A stretch of 64,000 nt of DNA from positions 248,001 to 312,000 of the forward strand of contig QNQO01000594.1 in NCBI GenBank assembly GCA_003290165.1. Direction: 5' to 3'. This DNA comes from Berberis thunbergii (Eukaryota > Streptophyta > Magnoliopsida > Ranunculales > Berberidaceae). Of this stretch, positions 32,200 through 45,407 are shown one piece after another. Under the pieces are notes generated by a model, which was not told the origin of the DNA, searched no databases, and saw only the letters and a list, made by a program, of their open reading frames with translations. The translations under genes were made by a program, and so were the position numbers. Within the stretch, counting starts at the first letter, position 1; the number at the start of each line of letters is the position of its first letter.

Positions 32200-32610
32200 T
32201 TTAAGATTACGTTTTTTTTTACCTTGCCAAAGCTATTTTTTTTTAAGTTTATACATACTTTAAGTGCATGTTTGTACGGTTTTATTTTTATTACTGTTTA
32301 TAAATATGACAAATTTATATAGTTACCAAAAAACATATGTAAATAAAAAATGATTATGAAATAACAACCGAAACTATCATAAAGACCTCAGTCCAAATGG
32401 TAGTATAATACATTTAAGATTACATTTTTTAACCTTGCCAAAGCTATTTTTTTAAAGTTTATACATACATTTAAGTGCATGTTTGATACGGTTTTATTTT
32501 TATAACTGTTTATAATAAATATGACAAATTTATATAGTTACCAAAAAACATATCTAAGTAAAATGATTATAAAATAACAACCGAATGGTAGTATACTAGT
32601 ATAAAGACCT
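32200..32610. repeat. Tandem duplication, period about 213 bp
   Basis: Two adjacent copies (about 32,200-32,411 and 32,412-32,610) share ttaagattac, accttgccaaagctatttt, aagtttatacatac, gacaaatttatatagttacc and gtagtata in order, with small indels. The content is non-coding. Confidence 0.8.
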
Positions 32611-33370
32611 TAGTCCCATACCCTTGGTCACTCAGACTTCCAAAATTTGAATAATCTTTTAAATGTTTTTGTTTCATCAAAAAGTTTTTTAATGACCAAG
32701 ATTTATGTAGGTGAGAATTTTATAAGTGATCACAAGGCTCCTTAGTGGTTGGATCTAAGTTATTGAATGGTCTGGTCTAGATATTTTTTTTGTAAGGATT
32801 TAATTGTTTGGTTGCATGAAATCTTATGTCATGAGAGTTTATGATGGGACTTTTATATTTCATACTAAATTGATATATCAATCCACATCCACTAAATTGA
32901 TCCCTCAAGACGTGTGATTCTCATGTTTATGAGACTTCCACTCCCATCATTGATCACAAAGTCAAATGGTGGATATATGGGTCCCCTCATGAATTCTCAT
33001 GACATATGATTTCATCCAACCAAACACACCCTTAGATTCAACAATTAAAAAGCCTTATAAGTTCCCTTGTTAATTTGACTTGTACATCCTCCTCTTTTTT
33101 TTTTATTCTCATATTTTGATGTACTTTACGAAAAAAAATTTCATGTAAATAATAGTTTTCATGTTTCCATATATATATATGAATATTCTTAAATCTAACT
33201 ATTAATCTTAAATATCTATTAATTAGTAAATAATATTTTGATGTTATTAATCTTAAATAATTATTAATTAGTAATTAAGTTTTTGATTTGATATTACTAA
33301 AATAAAATTGATGGAACTCAACCTAATATTTTAAAATATTTAAGACTAAAATTAAAAAAGTATATTGAGT
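32611..33370. other. Gene-free AT-rich stretch
   Basis: No coding or element signature was recognised. A short (TA)n tract lies at about 33,170-33,180. Confidence 0.5.
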
Positions 33371-33954
33371 TAGGGGTGGGCACGTCCTATCCCATCACAT
33401 TCATTCGAGATCGGGACGGGACGGGATAGACTTCATCCCACCTCATCTCATCTCAAACAGGATCGGGACGGGACGGGTGAACACGTACTAAATAAAAAAA
33501 TAACAAAATTTTTTTTATCTCACATTACTCATATACCAATAATGTCAAATTTATATTCATATAACTTAAATCATAAATAATAATAGATATTAAATAAATA
33601 AATAAATAAATATTAAACTTTTTTTGGAAGGCAAATAAATATTAAATTTCATTTAGAATTGATGATTCAATTCATTTAGATTTCATATAGAATTTCATCT
33701 TACATTGATTTAATTTCAACACATCCTAAACTTTAATTTATAAGAGTATTTTGATTAAAATTAATAATAATAAATATTAATTAAATAAATACGGGACGGG
33801 ACAGGTGGGATTGAAAATCTCCATCCTGATCTCATCCCACTCTAGATCGGGACGGGACAGGATCAAGATGAGTTTGATCAATCCCAAAAGAACCCAAAAA
33901 AATCGGGATGGGACGGGACAAGTTTGGGATTGCGGGATGGGATGCCCACCCCTA
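33371..33954. mobile_element. Small non-autonomous hAT (584 bp), same end motif as 23,947 element
   Basis: The ends are TAGGGGTGGGCA and TGCCCACCCCTA. The flanks tattgagt and tatcgcgt agree at six of eight positions, consistent with an aged 8-bp TSD. The subterminal sequence is rich in cgggacgggacggga repeats. It has no coding capacity. The AT-rich interior (about 33,500-33,785) is featureless. Confidence 0.8.
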
Positions 33955-34819
33955 TATCGCGTATACAAACACTCTCAAACGCTTTAACTATTAACAAAAC
34001 TTGAAGTTAAGTGCTTTTACGCTCTTACATCTACTCACGCTTCAATCTCCGGTGACTAAGTCCATATCCAATCCACAAATTTGATGGGTTGTGTCATGTC
34101 AACCCGGTTATTAGTCATGTCATACTTTTGTGTCAGGTTATCATGTCAGGTCAGTAATTGACACTCCTAATTTTAGGGAATTGAGTTAGATTGCAAGTCT
34201 CACTCTACAAATAGTAAGAGAGATTTCAATGTAAAAGAACTGACTTTCTAGTCCTTAGCTTTTGGACGAGTCCCAAAATGCTTAGCACAAGCAGAGTTGG
34301 ATAGTAAGCAAAATAAACATGCATGCAACTTAGCCTAGTACCTATAGTGTTATGAGCTGACTTTTGAATATGCCTATCACCCATGCCAAAATGTGATCCT
34401 ACGACGAAAAGGTTTCTCTGTGTTAGGTATGATCGTGCATGTTAAATACAGAAAAGGTGCATGATACTAATTGTTGGCGGAAATATCAATAGAAAATCTA
34501 TGGTCTCCAAGTGGTAACCCCAAACAATATCCCAAATGTCTTCGGTTATGCTATGAAATCAATTTTATCTCCTACATATTACTTTTATGTGTTCTTTAAC
34601 AGTTTTTCTTTACTAGCAATTCCTACAATTCCCACCTCTGTGACTTGTTCACATGTTTGGTCTTATAAATGATAAAATTGCACCATCAAGATTTAGAGCA
34701 TCTACACTTATAGGGTAGAAAACAAGATGCAAAAGACAACTCACCCTAATTTGTTCATTTTCATTATAATGAACTTAGCTAAAAGATATTTGACGGCATA
34801 AAGAATGAGTTGTGACACT
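33955..34819. other. Gene-free stretch
   Basis: Nothing was recognised apart from a degenerate run of gtcatgtca-type repeats at about 34,090-34,160, which may be decayed transposon sequence. Confidence 0.4.
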
Positions 34820-35115
34820 TGATGATACATCAAATAGTCCTTCGATCACAGATGTAAACGTGGCAAAGATCATCCATCACGAGGAACAAACGCTTCACAC
34901 TATAAACATGGATAGCAAATCCAATCGCTAAATCCCAAAGAGACATTTAGCGACTGACCACGACTAAAGTTAAAGGCCCAATGAATTTCTCTTCTCAAAG
35001 GATAGAGAAGTTCCGAATGAGAGAAGTCATGGCGAAAATCTATTTTCTAAGGACATATTTGAATGAGGAGACCGTTGTAAAAAAATGACTCATTTCATTG
35101 CGCCATGTATGCTTA
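34820..35115 (+). repeat. 5' LTR (truncated) of the composite element
   Basis: It matches 45,408-45,700 from tgatgata to gcgccatgtatgctta, then diverges. The remaining 200 or so bases of the LTR are missing. Confidence 0.8.
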
Positions 35116-37195
35116 GAAAACATATTTTCTAAGGACATATTAAATTATTGTACTCTATTGATATATTATTGTGACATTTTTAGTTTGTTGTTTTTCTTTA
35201 ATTTTAAGCAATTAGAAAATTACTCTAAGGAAAATAAAGGAGAATGCCCATGTTTTTGCATTATGTTTTTAGAAAATAGATTTTGTTCTATTAAGTCAGT
35301 AATGCTTGGGGGTAACATTTTTGGAAACCCTCACGAGACTATAACTCATCCGCTAGATGTAATCTAGGGGTTTAAAGCCTTGTTGCACGTTAAATTAAGT
35401 GAAGTCGTGATTCCTACGAAAGTGAGTTGAGATTTTATTCTTAATTTTGTTTTGCTCGAGGACTAGCAAAATATAGGTTTGGGGGTATTTGATGTTCACA
35501 TAATTATTACATAATATACCTCCTAATTTATATTTGTTACTGTTTCAAATAATGTATTTTAGTTTAATTATTTTATTTTTGTATTTTTGTAGGCTTTGGA
35601 GTTTAAATGACAAAAGTGCGTTAGCGTGGCGAATTTGGAAATTCGTAGACAAATTGACGAAGTGGAGCGGGAGACACTCAAGCCAAAGATTAACAAAACC
35701 AAAGGAAAAAAAATAAAGAAAATTAGTTTTGAATTTTGGCGGAACAAAGAAATAATATGGATGAACATAGCCAAACCCACTTTTCAAGGGGTGGGACCCT
35801 TTTGTTTGCAATTTGGGTTTCCAATTGGGCTTCCAAATTCTATTGGGTTTCCAATAGGGTTCCAAATTCTATTGGTTTTCCAAAAGAGTTTGGTTTTCTT
35901 TTAACCACAAAGAGCAACTGCAGATAAAAGAGGACAGCAGCCAATTTGGAATGGGAGTTTTTGGGTTTTAACACAAATACGGCAGCAACAGCATAGGGAA
36001 AAAGAAGAGGAGAAGGCATGAGATGAGGCAAAGCATGACAGCAAAGGATACACAGCACAGAGCAGTCGAAACGCGGACGCTGTCTAGCAGTGGAGACGTT
36101 GTCCATGACAGCAGGAAACGCTTTTCCAACAACAACACGCATTGCTGATCCGCCACGCGCTGCCATGCCCATGAAGCTCCACATCGTTGTTGCTGTCATC
36201 ACCTTCACCATGTGTCACTAAACTCCACGCAAGCGAAGAGGTGAACTCCTAGATGTAACCCACTTAATTGGTTTGATTCGTTTTATGCTTTCACGATGAA
36301 TAATGGTGTTTATAATTTTCACTTTTATTTAATATAGGAGTTTATGTTATTTTAGTGACAAAGATTTCATCAACTTCTTCGTAGATTATTATTTCGGTGG
36401 TTGTCTTTTTCTTCTCCATATAATTTAGTCACGCTTTTCTTATGTGTGGAATTTTTAAGGATCAATTAATTCAATCAATTACTCTAAGGAAAATAAAGGA
36501 GAATGCCCATGTTTTTGCATTATGTTTTTAGAAAATAGATTTTGTTCTATTGAGTCAGTAATGTTTGGGGGTAACATTTCTGGAAACCCTCACGAGACTA
36601 TAACTCGTCTACTAGAGATAATCTAAGGGTTTAAAGCCTTACTGCACGTTAAGGTAAGTGCAACCGTGATTCCTACGAAAATGAGTTGGAATTTTATTCT
36701 TAATTTTGTTTTGCTGTTCACATAATATGTTTGGGGGTATTTGATCTTCACATAATTATTACATAATATACCTCCTAATTTATATTTGATAGTGTTTCAA
36801 ATAGTGTATTTTAGTGTGATTATTTTATTTTTGTAGGATTTGAAGTTTAAATAACAAAAGTGCGTTAGCGTGGCGAATTTGGAAATTCATAAACAAATTG
36901 ACAAAGTGGAGCGGGAGACACTCAAGCCAACGATTAAGAAAACCAAAGGAAAAAACTAAAGGAAATTAGTTTTGAATTTTTGTGGAACAAAGAAGTAATA
37001 TGGATGAACATAGCCAAACCCACTTTTCAAGGGGTGGGACCCCTTTGTTTGCAATTTACGTTTCCAATTGGGCTTCCAAATTTTATTGGGTTTCCAATGG
37101 GGTTCCAAATTCTATTGGGTTTCCAGTTGGGCTTCCAAAAGTGTTTGGTTTTCTTTTAACCACAAAGAGCAACAGCAGATAAAAGAGGACAACAA
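35116..37195 (+). mobile_element. Gypsy 3'-end/LTR fragments in direct tandem arrangement
   Basis: Two direct copies (about 35,218-35,940 and 36,478-37,195, spacing about 1.26 kb) each contain a 3' internal region, a polypurine-like gtttgggggtatt, and an LTR start TGAT(G/C)TTCACATAATTATT (35,489 and 36,752). The first copy continues to about 36,473 as a longer LTR; the second is cut short. The ggtttgggggtatt before TGATG is typical of Athila/Tat-type Gypsy elements. Both hold a repeated ttccaattgggcttccaaa block. There is no pol sequence. Confidence 0.65.
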
Positions 37196-37759
37196 CTAAT
37201 TTGTTCGATCGCCATATTGGACATCGAGGTATATTACGCTGGACAAGACAACTAAGTCAAACATTTAAATAGAAATCTTCTTATCCGATCACCAAGTCGA
37301 ACAAAGAATGCATAAAAATAGTCAGGACTACAAAGTCATACTAAATGTTTAAGTTAAAAATCTTCTTGCCTGACCACTAAGTCAAACAACGAAGTGTATT
37401 CGGCTTGTCAGGACCACAAAGTCAGATTAGATATTATTTTTCTACAGTTCGAGAACTATGTTGAATGACGACGGGTATTTCGCCAGGCGGGACAATCAAG
37501 TCCGCCATTGCAAAATTCTCTAAGTCTAAACTACCGAGTTGGACTACAATATCTATGAAGCCCGGACATCAAAATCATGCTACGTCTACTGTATCTTCTA
37601 AGTCTAAGCTACCAAGTTAAGACTAAAGTACATGTGAAAACAGACCTCCAAGTCGGACAATGCTTATTACAAGTAATGAAGACAAAACAGCAAGAGTCAT
37701 ACAAATACATAAAATAAAATTTTCATTGATAATTTAGTCAATTACATCGAGGGAATAGA
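37196..37759. other. Internal non-coding region of the composite element
   Basis: This stretch is rich in degenerate repeats around aagtcaaac and accaaagtcaga. It carries no coding signature. Confidence 0.5.
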
Positions 37760-40436
37760 TTACAAAATTAGCAGTAAGGGAAGAAACCTTATCAGCTTCT
37801 GTAGGATCAGCGGAGGAAACGAAGTTTCGTCTTCATTAGTAGGATCAACCAAAGGAGAAAAAGTTTTGTCTTCGTCAACAGGGTCACTCGGAGGAGTTGG
37901 AGCAAAATCTTTATCATCATCGGAAAGAGTGGAAACATCCTCAAAGACATTGTCGCCTATAGCACAATACTTAGACATGTCCCAACCCTCCCCTGCTTCA
38001 ATGTAGTCAATGATTTCAATTCGGTTAGCAACAATCTTACGAAACTCCACTGCATTTGTAGTGGACTTAGCATGTTCTGCAAGTACAAACAGTTCATGCT
38101 TGGCCCAAACAAGCTCTTCTTCAACTCCAGAAAGCTTCTGAGATGTTTGCTCCTTACCGCTTCTCTCCTCAACAAGTTGTTCCTTAACAGAAGCGAGTTC
38201 CGCAACAAGTTGTTCCACCTGTTCCTCAACAGTCTCACGGAGAGCAAACTACAAATCAACAACACTTAATGTCTGATCAAGAGTTGCCTTCTCCATGGAC
38301 AATTCACTCTCAGTGGCATGTAATCGCTCACGCAAGCAATACATCTCCTTCTCTGCAAAAGCCACCTCAGAAGCATACTAATCCTTGACAGCCTCAGCTT
38401 CTTTTAGAGTACTTCAAGAAGCGTTGATCACCTTCTCCTGATCAGCACACGCTTCCTTCAACTTATTCACCTGAGCTAGAGCATCAAAAAGTTGCAACAG
38501 CTGCCCTGCGTGTTTCATCTCCAAGTCATACACATAATCACGAGCAGCCTAATAATCGAACCCCATCATCCCAACATAAGTGAGATGGGACATTCCATGC
38601 TCGGACCAAAGAAAAAAGTTAAAAAAAAAAGGAATTGAACTCTTTACCTCCATTATTTGTTGTACACCTTTGTCAAGGTGTTCTCCAGCAAAACGAACAG
38701 ACATCGGGACTTTATCTATCAACCATTTATGCCATGAGTTGATGTGATTTTGTGCATTCTCCCGCACGTCAGCCTCCGAGTACCAGTTGAACTCACCATC
38801 CGTATTGATACGGATTGCCCCAGGAACAAGTTCCTTCCAACTAACCTATGGCTGGAGCATAAAGGGGTCCGGAATGACTAAAGCTCCACCCTTGGTCGCC
38901 TGTTTGACAACTAGAACACTGGTGATACATACACATTGCCCTTCCACTTATTTTTTGAAACAACATAAGAATACTTCGGACGGAAATGAAAAGAATCAAA
39001 TAACTCCTTCAAACTCGGATCGACAAAAGGACGAGAAGACTTAGAGCTCTGACCCCGAACAACAACAACCTCATCAAAAGTAGGATTTTAATCGAAGTCG
39101 TCCAAAGACAGCTCCGCATTTGGATTTTGAGACAGCTCTATCACAAACTGTGTCATCTTATTTAAAATGGCATGACCTTCCTCATCTGAAACTTTATTGA
39201 GGTTAGTCACGCTAGCAGTAGCAAAAAGGTCCTTCTCATACTCACTCAACGGAGCACAAGGACAAGAAACTTTCACTTTACTCCTCTCCATAGCCTATTC
39301 CAGTTCCTCAACTTCCTGAGCAGCAAGGCGAGAGTCGTTCTCATAACTCTTCCCAAAATTTGCAAGAAGAATAACATTCAGAATAGTCCTCGCAACATAA
39401 CCCAACCCAACAAGTCTTATTCGTTTGAAGGACGAGCATAATCAATCAAATTACTCACGACCTGCCTCTTGGAAAGGCTAGCAAGCCTCGGAGCTCTCAT
39501 CTTCTTCGTGGTAGGACCAACACCACCAATGCTAACATGAGTCTTCTTCTTGGTGGTAATATCAACATCACCAACGCTAACAGGAGCATCAAGATCTGTA
39601 ACTTTCTCGAAGGAGCTCACTTTCCCATTAACGTTAGCACCACCAATGCTAGTAGGAGCAATACTCTTCTTCGTACCACCAGAGCCAACAGGAGGAGCAG
39701 TTTGGGTAACAGTGACAAAAAAATCACGGTTATAAATAACCAATGATCTCTCTTGAGCATTAAGGTCGTAGAGACCACTCTGTTCAATTACATCCCACTT
39801 GAGCACTTCTTCGAGTGCCAACCAAGGAAGGGCAAGGAATCAACACTTTGTCTCCTCATCCTCTAAAGACGGTTGCAAGTTGTTCAGACTCCTAGGGGTC
39901 CTGAAGGACCTTAGAATCAGTTTTCGGTCAAGGTTGAAAACCCCAAACTCCATGAAAGCATAGAACCAGGTCCTCTGCTAGAATCGAAAATCATCTTTCG
40001 GCGCGCCCAAAGAACCAGGCGAAAGCAGATAGCAGACACCGTTCTTGTTGCACTTCAACGTTACTAGAGAATGCAAAACATTCTTGTTCAGGAAAATACC
40101 AGCCCACATACCCTTCACCAAAGTGCCAATTAAAACCCTCCAGCCGTTTGGACCCATTTGGCAAGGAGGAATACCGATCATATCTAAATAACCCCAGATG
40201 ACCTTCGAAATTGAAAAACAGAGACCAGCTCTGAACATTTCAAGGTAAATAGCTATGTAATCAGTTTTTGGCTAGATAAGGTTGTCACATTCTCTTGGCA
40301 ACACAAGTTCCAACTCAAACGGAATAGAAAATGTCTGACAAATGTAGTCCAAAGTGCCCTGGGTTGTTTGCATACAGTCAAAAAAGGACACATAGTGGGC
40401 AAAATGGTTGTCACCTAGAGATCTAGCGGAAGACAT
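37760..40436 (-). pseudogene. Antisense 'putative gypsy type transposon' (PF04195-like) protein, broken
   Basis: Read on the minus strand from an ATG at 40,436 (MSSARSL). The first part encodes TFSIPFELELVLPRE and, after a stop near 40,272, MFRAGLCF followed by MGPNGWRVLIGTLV. This order matches the plant 'transposase (putative) gypsy type' domain PF04195 (family form: FxxGLRFP..PNxWRxL). Later pieces (39,821-39,417, 39,291-39,088, 38,767-38,549) are low-complexity or unrecognised. 38,218-37,760 is a Glu/Lys/Leu-rich coiled coil with an acidic tail, typical of the C-terminus of these proteins. At least five breaks make it non-functional. Its biochemical role is unknown. Confidence 0.65.
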
Positions 40437-40789
40437 GACGATGAGTTTTGATAACTTAGAAAATAAAAACAAAAAACAAAAAAACAAGCTCTGAAAATGG
40501 AGATAGCGTAAATAAGAAAACACAAATCCCCAATGCCCTTTTATATGGTTGGGGCAATGAAAAGACAACCAATGGAAGATCGTGCAGTAAATTATGGTTG
40601 CACGAAACCCTAAAATCACGCCAAAATGAGCTGATTGATAGGGTAGTGGAATAGAAATCGAATAGTGGCTACTGAGTCGACAACTGTTAACGACCTTTAA
40701 TGATGCACGGAGAATCAATGATGAACCTAGAGAGCCAACCACCGAACAGTTAGTGTCCACGCAAGCGAGCCCACTAACTAGGGGGAGTA

Positions 40790-43700
40790 CACTACAAGAA
40801 AACAGGTATTTAGCGACGGTTTTCAAAAGTGTTTAGCGACGGTTTTAGGTTGGACAACCGCCGCTAATAAAGGCGTCACAAGAGCATTTGGCGACGGTTT
40901 TTTGCAACCGCTGGCATAACCGTCGCTGTATGTTATTTAGCGACGGTTAGTAGTAACCGTTAGTAAACCCGTCGCTAAATACCATATAGCGACGATTAAC
41001 AAACGTCGCTAAATACAGGGCAAGAATTGACGTTTTATAATATTCTGCGACGGTTATTAACCGCCGCTATAGTTCGTGGCGCTTACAACGGTTTATACCC
41101 GCCGCCAAATTCAAATTGGTAATTCTTTTAGTGACGGTTAAAACCGCCGCTAATGTCTGTCATTATTATCATGATAATTCTATTATGCGCACTAGAAATA
41201 TGTAAACAATCTGTAGTCACATTTTAACCTGTAATCATATTTTTCAACCTGTAAACAATCTGTAAACAACCCACAATTTTACACAACTATTTTATATCGA
41301 AATCATCAAAGAAAACTTGACTTCAACTATATTCTCATCAACTTTAACAAAAAAAACCTATATTATCATCAAAGTTAACAATATATCAAAGCTTGTACAT
41401 GTAGAATTTCTTGAAGTTTGATAGTTAAAATCAAATTTACTACAGCTGAAATTGTACCACTTTCTTGAAAGAAATTAGACAATGCTATGGAGAGTGGAGC
41501 CGATGAAGATCCTCATTAGTATTTTGACAAGGTGATGAGGGCCTTGCAGTTGCTGGCGAAGCTTGCCCACTTTCTTCATCTTGTGCCTGAAAATGATGAG
41601 TCAACAATATTACTCTAAACTTGAACAAAATTATAATAATTAATTGATTTATATTTACTAAGTAACCAATATCATTGTTAACTAATATATATTAAAATAA
41701 TGTAAAGGCAAAGAAACATACGGGTGTAGTGAATAATCTTGCAAATTCAGTAGGCACATTTTCATCCAACTTCTGAAAAATGTATGTAAATGCTCCCTCA
41801 TATCCCTTCCTCTTTAATTTCTCTATCTCTAACTGTGACTCCAGCTAGTGAATTTTCTGTTGCACTTGAAGATCAGTGTTTTGCATTGGTTGTGAGGACA
41901 TCATCCCACTAAACCTACTATTGGTATTGCCAAAGACTTGAGATGGACATGGCCTGAATCCCAAAGCTCGAACTCGGCCTGAATGTTCTTTTCCTAACAC
42001 CTTAGCAAGTGAATCTTGTTGTGATATAGATCGTGATGTGGAATCTTCTTTCTCAATCTCTAAATTTTTCTCCTACATTAACGAGGCAAGCCATCAAACT
42101 TTGAATTCAAGATTTATCTAAACATTAATTAATATAGTTCGATAAAAAATAGTTTAATTACTTACATTTATCTGTCTTGCTTCGTCAGTGACATAAGACC
42201 CGTCCTTTTTTGTGTGTGTTGCAATATACACCTCTCCCCTACTCACAGATCTCCCAAGTTCATATTCCTACACCGATATTATGAAGTCATATAACTTTAA
42301 ATAACATTGTTGAGAATGATAACTTAAAGTATGGTAGGATGTAAAATATTAATTACCATCTCAGCCTTTAACCTGGAATTGCTTTTTGATCCTCCTGTGT
42401 GTGGATCGGTTAGTTTCTTCCGAATTTCAATGTTTTTTTTGCATTTTTCCTATCAATGTATAGATAAAAACATATTGTTAGCATATTCCTAGTTATCTAA
42501 ATGAATAATGTAAATATTGTGTTACCTTTGTCCTTTCATCCAAGCGGTAGTCAATAAAATGTGGCCAATCATTACGATCAATGCCTTTGGGATTTTTGCA
42601 ATATTAGCATCTCTGGACAGTGTAGGATCATAAAATTCATGGAACAATTTATGCCTATTGTCCTTCCATTTCTTCCCAATATTTTGCAAGATATAATGGC
42701 CTGCCATTGGATCTTCCACATGTAGTTTATTCTTCAAAAATAATAGTCATTAGTATTCAAATCGTTATCAATAATCTTACAAACAAGGTAAGTGACAAGC
42801 ATAAATTAAGCCATACCTGTATAATAGTAGTATACACGCCATCCTTGTAAGTTTTTGGCACATCCTTCCAAGAGTTGTATCCAACTGGAAAAGCCTTAAA
42901 ATCGGATCCCAATTCTCCTAAAAAACTTCCTAAGAGACCAGCTGCATCTCCAATAGGTTGATGCTCAGTGTTAAATGGAATCATCACTTTTGTGCCTCTA
43001 GGAAGTGACCAAACATCATGTGCCATCATATGAGATTCTTTTATTAGCCCTTGCTCATCTAGGACAAGTTGATATTCGTTATACTTCATTCAAAATTAGC
43101 GACTAACATATTATTTTCTTGAATAAGTTTAAATAACATACCAATTGTATTCACTGTCCAATTGTGTATTTTATACTTGTGTTTATAATCTGAATATGTG
43201 CAACTGTTAAAGTGGATGAAACAAGATGCAAATGCAGATATGTGATCGACAGTAAGAATTGACAATGTTACAATAAAGTAACAACTAAGAATTGACTAAT
43301 ACATGTTGAACTTACTGCTCTTCTTCCACACTTGCAAACAATTCTTCATCTTCAACAAATTCTATACCAGCTCGCTACACCGCAATGAATGATTGACGAG
43401 TTGATTAATTTGCTTCAAAGTATAACCCAGACAGCTGGTAAACTGACCTCCAACAAGTTCCTTCGAAGATTACAAGATAGTACAGACACATTTGGTTTGC
43501 TTTGCTTCATTTGACCCTTTCTTTTTCTGTTCCATGATAAAAATAATTCTCTCTGTTAGAAAGTTCAAAATTTAAAAAATCACCAAGAACTATTTTCCCC
43601 TAAGAATTTTTTTTGTCTCAAGTCAAACACAAGTCGCTTTATTTTTGCTAAAAATTCTTTTCATGTTTTAAAACTAGGATTTTAGTATGAACATCTAACT

Positions 43701-45402
43701 AACCTCAACCATGAGATTTTGAGTGAGGTATATATATGCTATATAACTTGAGGTGAAAAGCCAAAGTCCTAAGGTTAGTTCTGTTTGCCACCTTCTTAGC
43801 TGGGGTTTGTTGGAATAGGTCATAGCACTAGTTAACTTTGACTAGGTATAGAAAAGAAAATGAATGATCTAAAACATCGACAAGTCAGATGTTTTGGCTA
43901 CACTTGAATTATCTGAATTAATTGTACCATATCCAACAGCTGGAATTCTAAGAGTGCAATAGTGGTTTCCTTATGTTTCACAGCATGGAAAATCAGCAAT
44001 GAAAGAATAATCTTTGAAGCTTACCAGATCCTTTTTTCTATTAAAGGGGCTTGAACTACGACATGCATGGTTGTGACACTGCCAGGAATATTGCAGATTG
44101 GGCTTCTGCACTCTCCTAGTGTTCTATTGTTCTCTAATATCTTTCCGGCACTTATTATCTTGACATCTTTCACTGTCCTTGGTCCGTTCTCCTTCTCTGT
44201 TCACAAGGCACTACATTTTCAATATCTAATGACAAATGAATTAGAAAATAAGAAAACAACAGAGAAAAGAATAGCTGAATCAATATGGAGAGAATCCTCG
44301 AGGACTTTAACTTTTGAAGCATTTCTAATGACTCTGCATGCAAACCCTCTCCTTTTTCTCTCCCTATTTAGCAACACATCAATTTCTCATGCTGGTAGCT
44401 AAGTATAGCTTTAGAGAAATCAATCTAACTTGTCAAACAGGGATAGTGCACTCAATCATCAAGATAGGCTTTAAATACTTTACAAGGAATTAAAGTACTA
44501 CTTCCAGCAGTTAATGAAGAATCAAAGCAAACAAACCTAAAAAATTATCACAAAAACTCGTATGTGTTGCATATAATTCAATCCCAACAGACATATTAAG
44601 ATACTTGTTGGAAAATTTAATCGGTCATGAAACAGTGCATAATTCTACACTTGACATAGCATGTGGTTTTTCTATCTAAACTAACATCCAATAAAAAGCA
44701 ATCAAATCTACAATAACCTCAACGTAATTATATGAAGCATTAATGCAGTGAAGATTTGAGTCGAATAATTATAATTAACCAACCTTTAGGCCATTGGGAA
44801 ATGACATTTTCAAACATAAAACTAAACAGTTTTAACAAAAAAAACAGAGCATGAGCAGTACAAGTTTGAAGAAACTACTTACAATGGGAGGAATCAAATG
44901 AGATTGGAAGAATAGGGATTGCTCGATAAGGGGAGGCGACACAAATTGATGATTACTTCGTTATCTTTCTTTTCAAAAAATCGTGGTGGATGAGCAGAGG
45001 AAGAGGCGAGGAGCTATAGGGGAGGTGGAGAGGTGGGGATGCTGGAGTAAAAGAAATATAAAATTAGGTATAGGGTTTTCGGTTTTAAAATCTAATTTTA
45101 CCTATAACGACAGTTGGTCGACCGTCGTGGATAATAGTTATAACGACAGTTAGTCATCATCGTTATATATAACGACAGTTTCCATGTAACGACAGTTGTC
45201 ATTTAACTTATAACGACAGTTGGGTGATCGTCGTTAAATATAGTATTTAGCGTCGGCTATGACCGTCGCCATTTAACAGAACCGCCATTAAATAGTATTA
45301 ATCCACGACGCTCAACCAACCGTCGTTATATATAGCATTCAGCGGCGGTTTCACTTAAACGTCGCTACAAAACCGCCGCTAAAATCCTGTTTTCTTGTAG
45401 TG
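40790..45402 (-). mobile_element. CACTA (En/Spm) transposon, 4,613 bp, TSD GTA
   Basis: It starts CACTACAAGAAAACAGG and ends with the reverse complement CCTGTTTTCTTGTAGTG. The TSD is GTA at 40,787-40,789 and 45,403-45,405. Subterminal arrays of tagcgacggtt and its complement (about 40,808-41,150 and 45,085-45,385) are typical transposase-binding repeats. It encodes a Ptta/En/Spm-type protein on the minus strand but I find no TNPD-type transposase, so it is probably non-autonomous. It sits just 2-3 bp outside the 3' LTR of the host retroelement. Confidence 0.95.
41480..43089 (-). pseudogene. Ptta/En/Spm-type transposase gene (Transposase_24-like), frameshifted
   Basis: The minus strand shows several exon-like blocks with GT donors. 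43,089-42,820 carries DVWSLPRGTKVMIPF and QPIGDAAGLLGSFLG. 42,737-42,525 carries KWKDNRHKLF and NDWPHFIDYRLDERTK. 42,450-42,360 carries KNIEIRKKLTDPHTGGSKS. 42,267-42,165 carries SRGEVYIATHTKKDGSYV. Glu-rich tail blocks reach about 41,480. These are hallmarks of the plant 'Ptta/En/Spm transposase' family (PF03004). A one-base frameshift lies in the second block near 42,590. Exon limits are approximate, and upstream exons may exist to about 43,400. Confidence 0.7.
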
Positions 45403-45407
45403 GTAGT

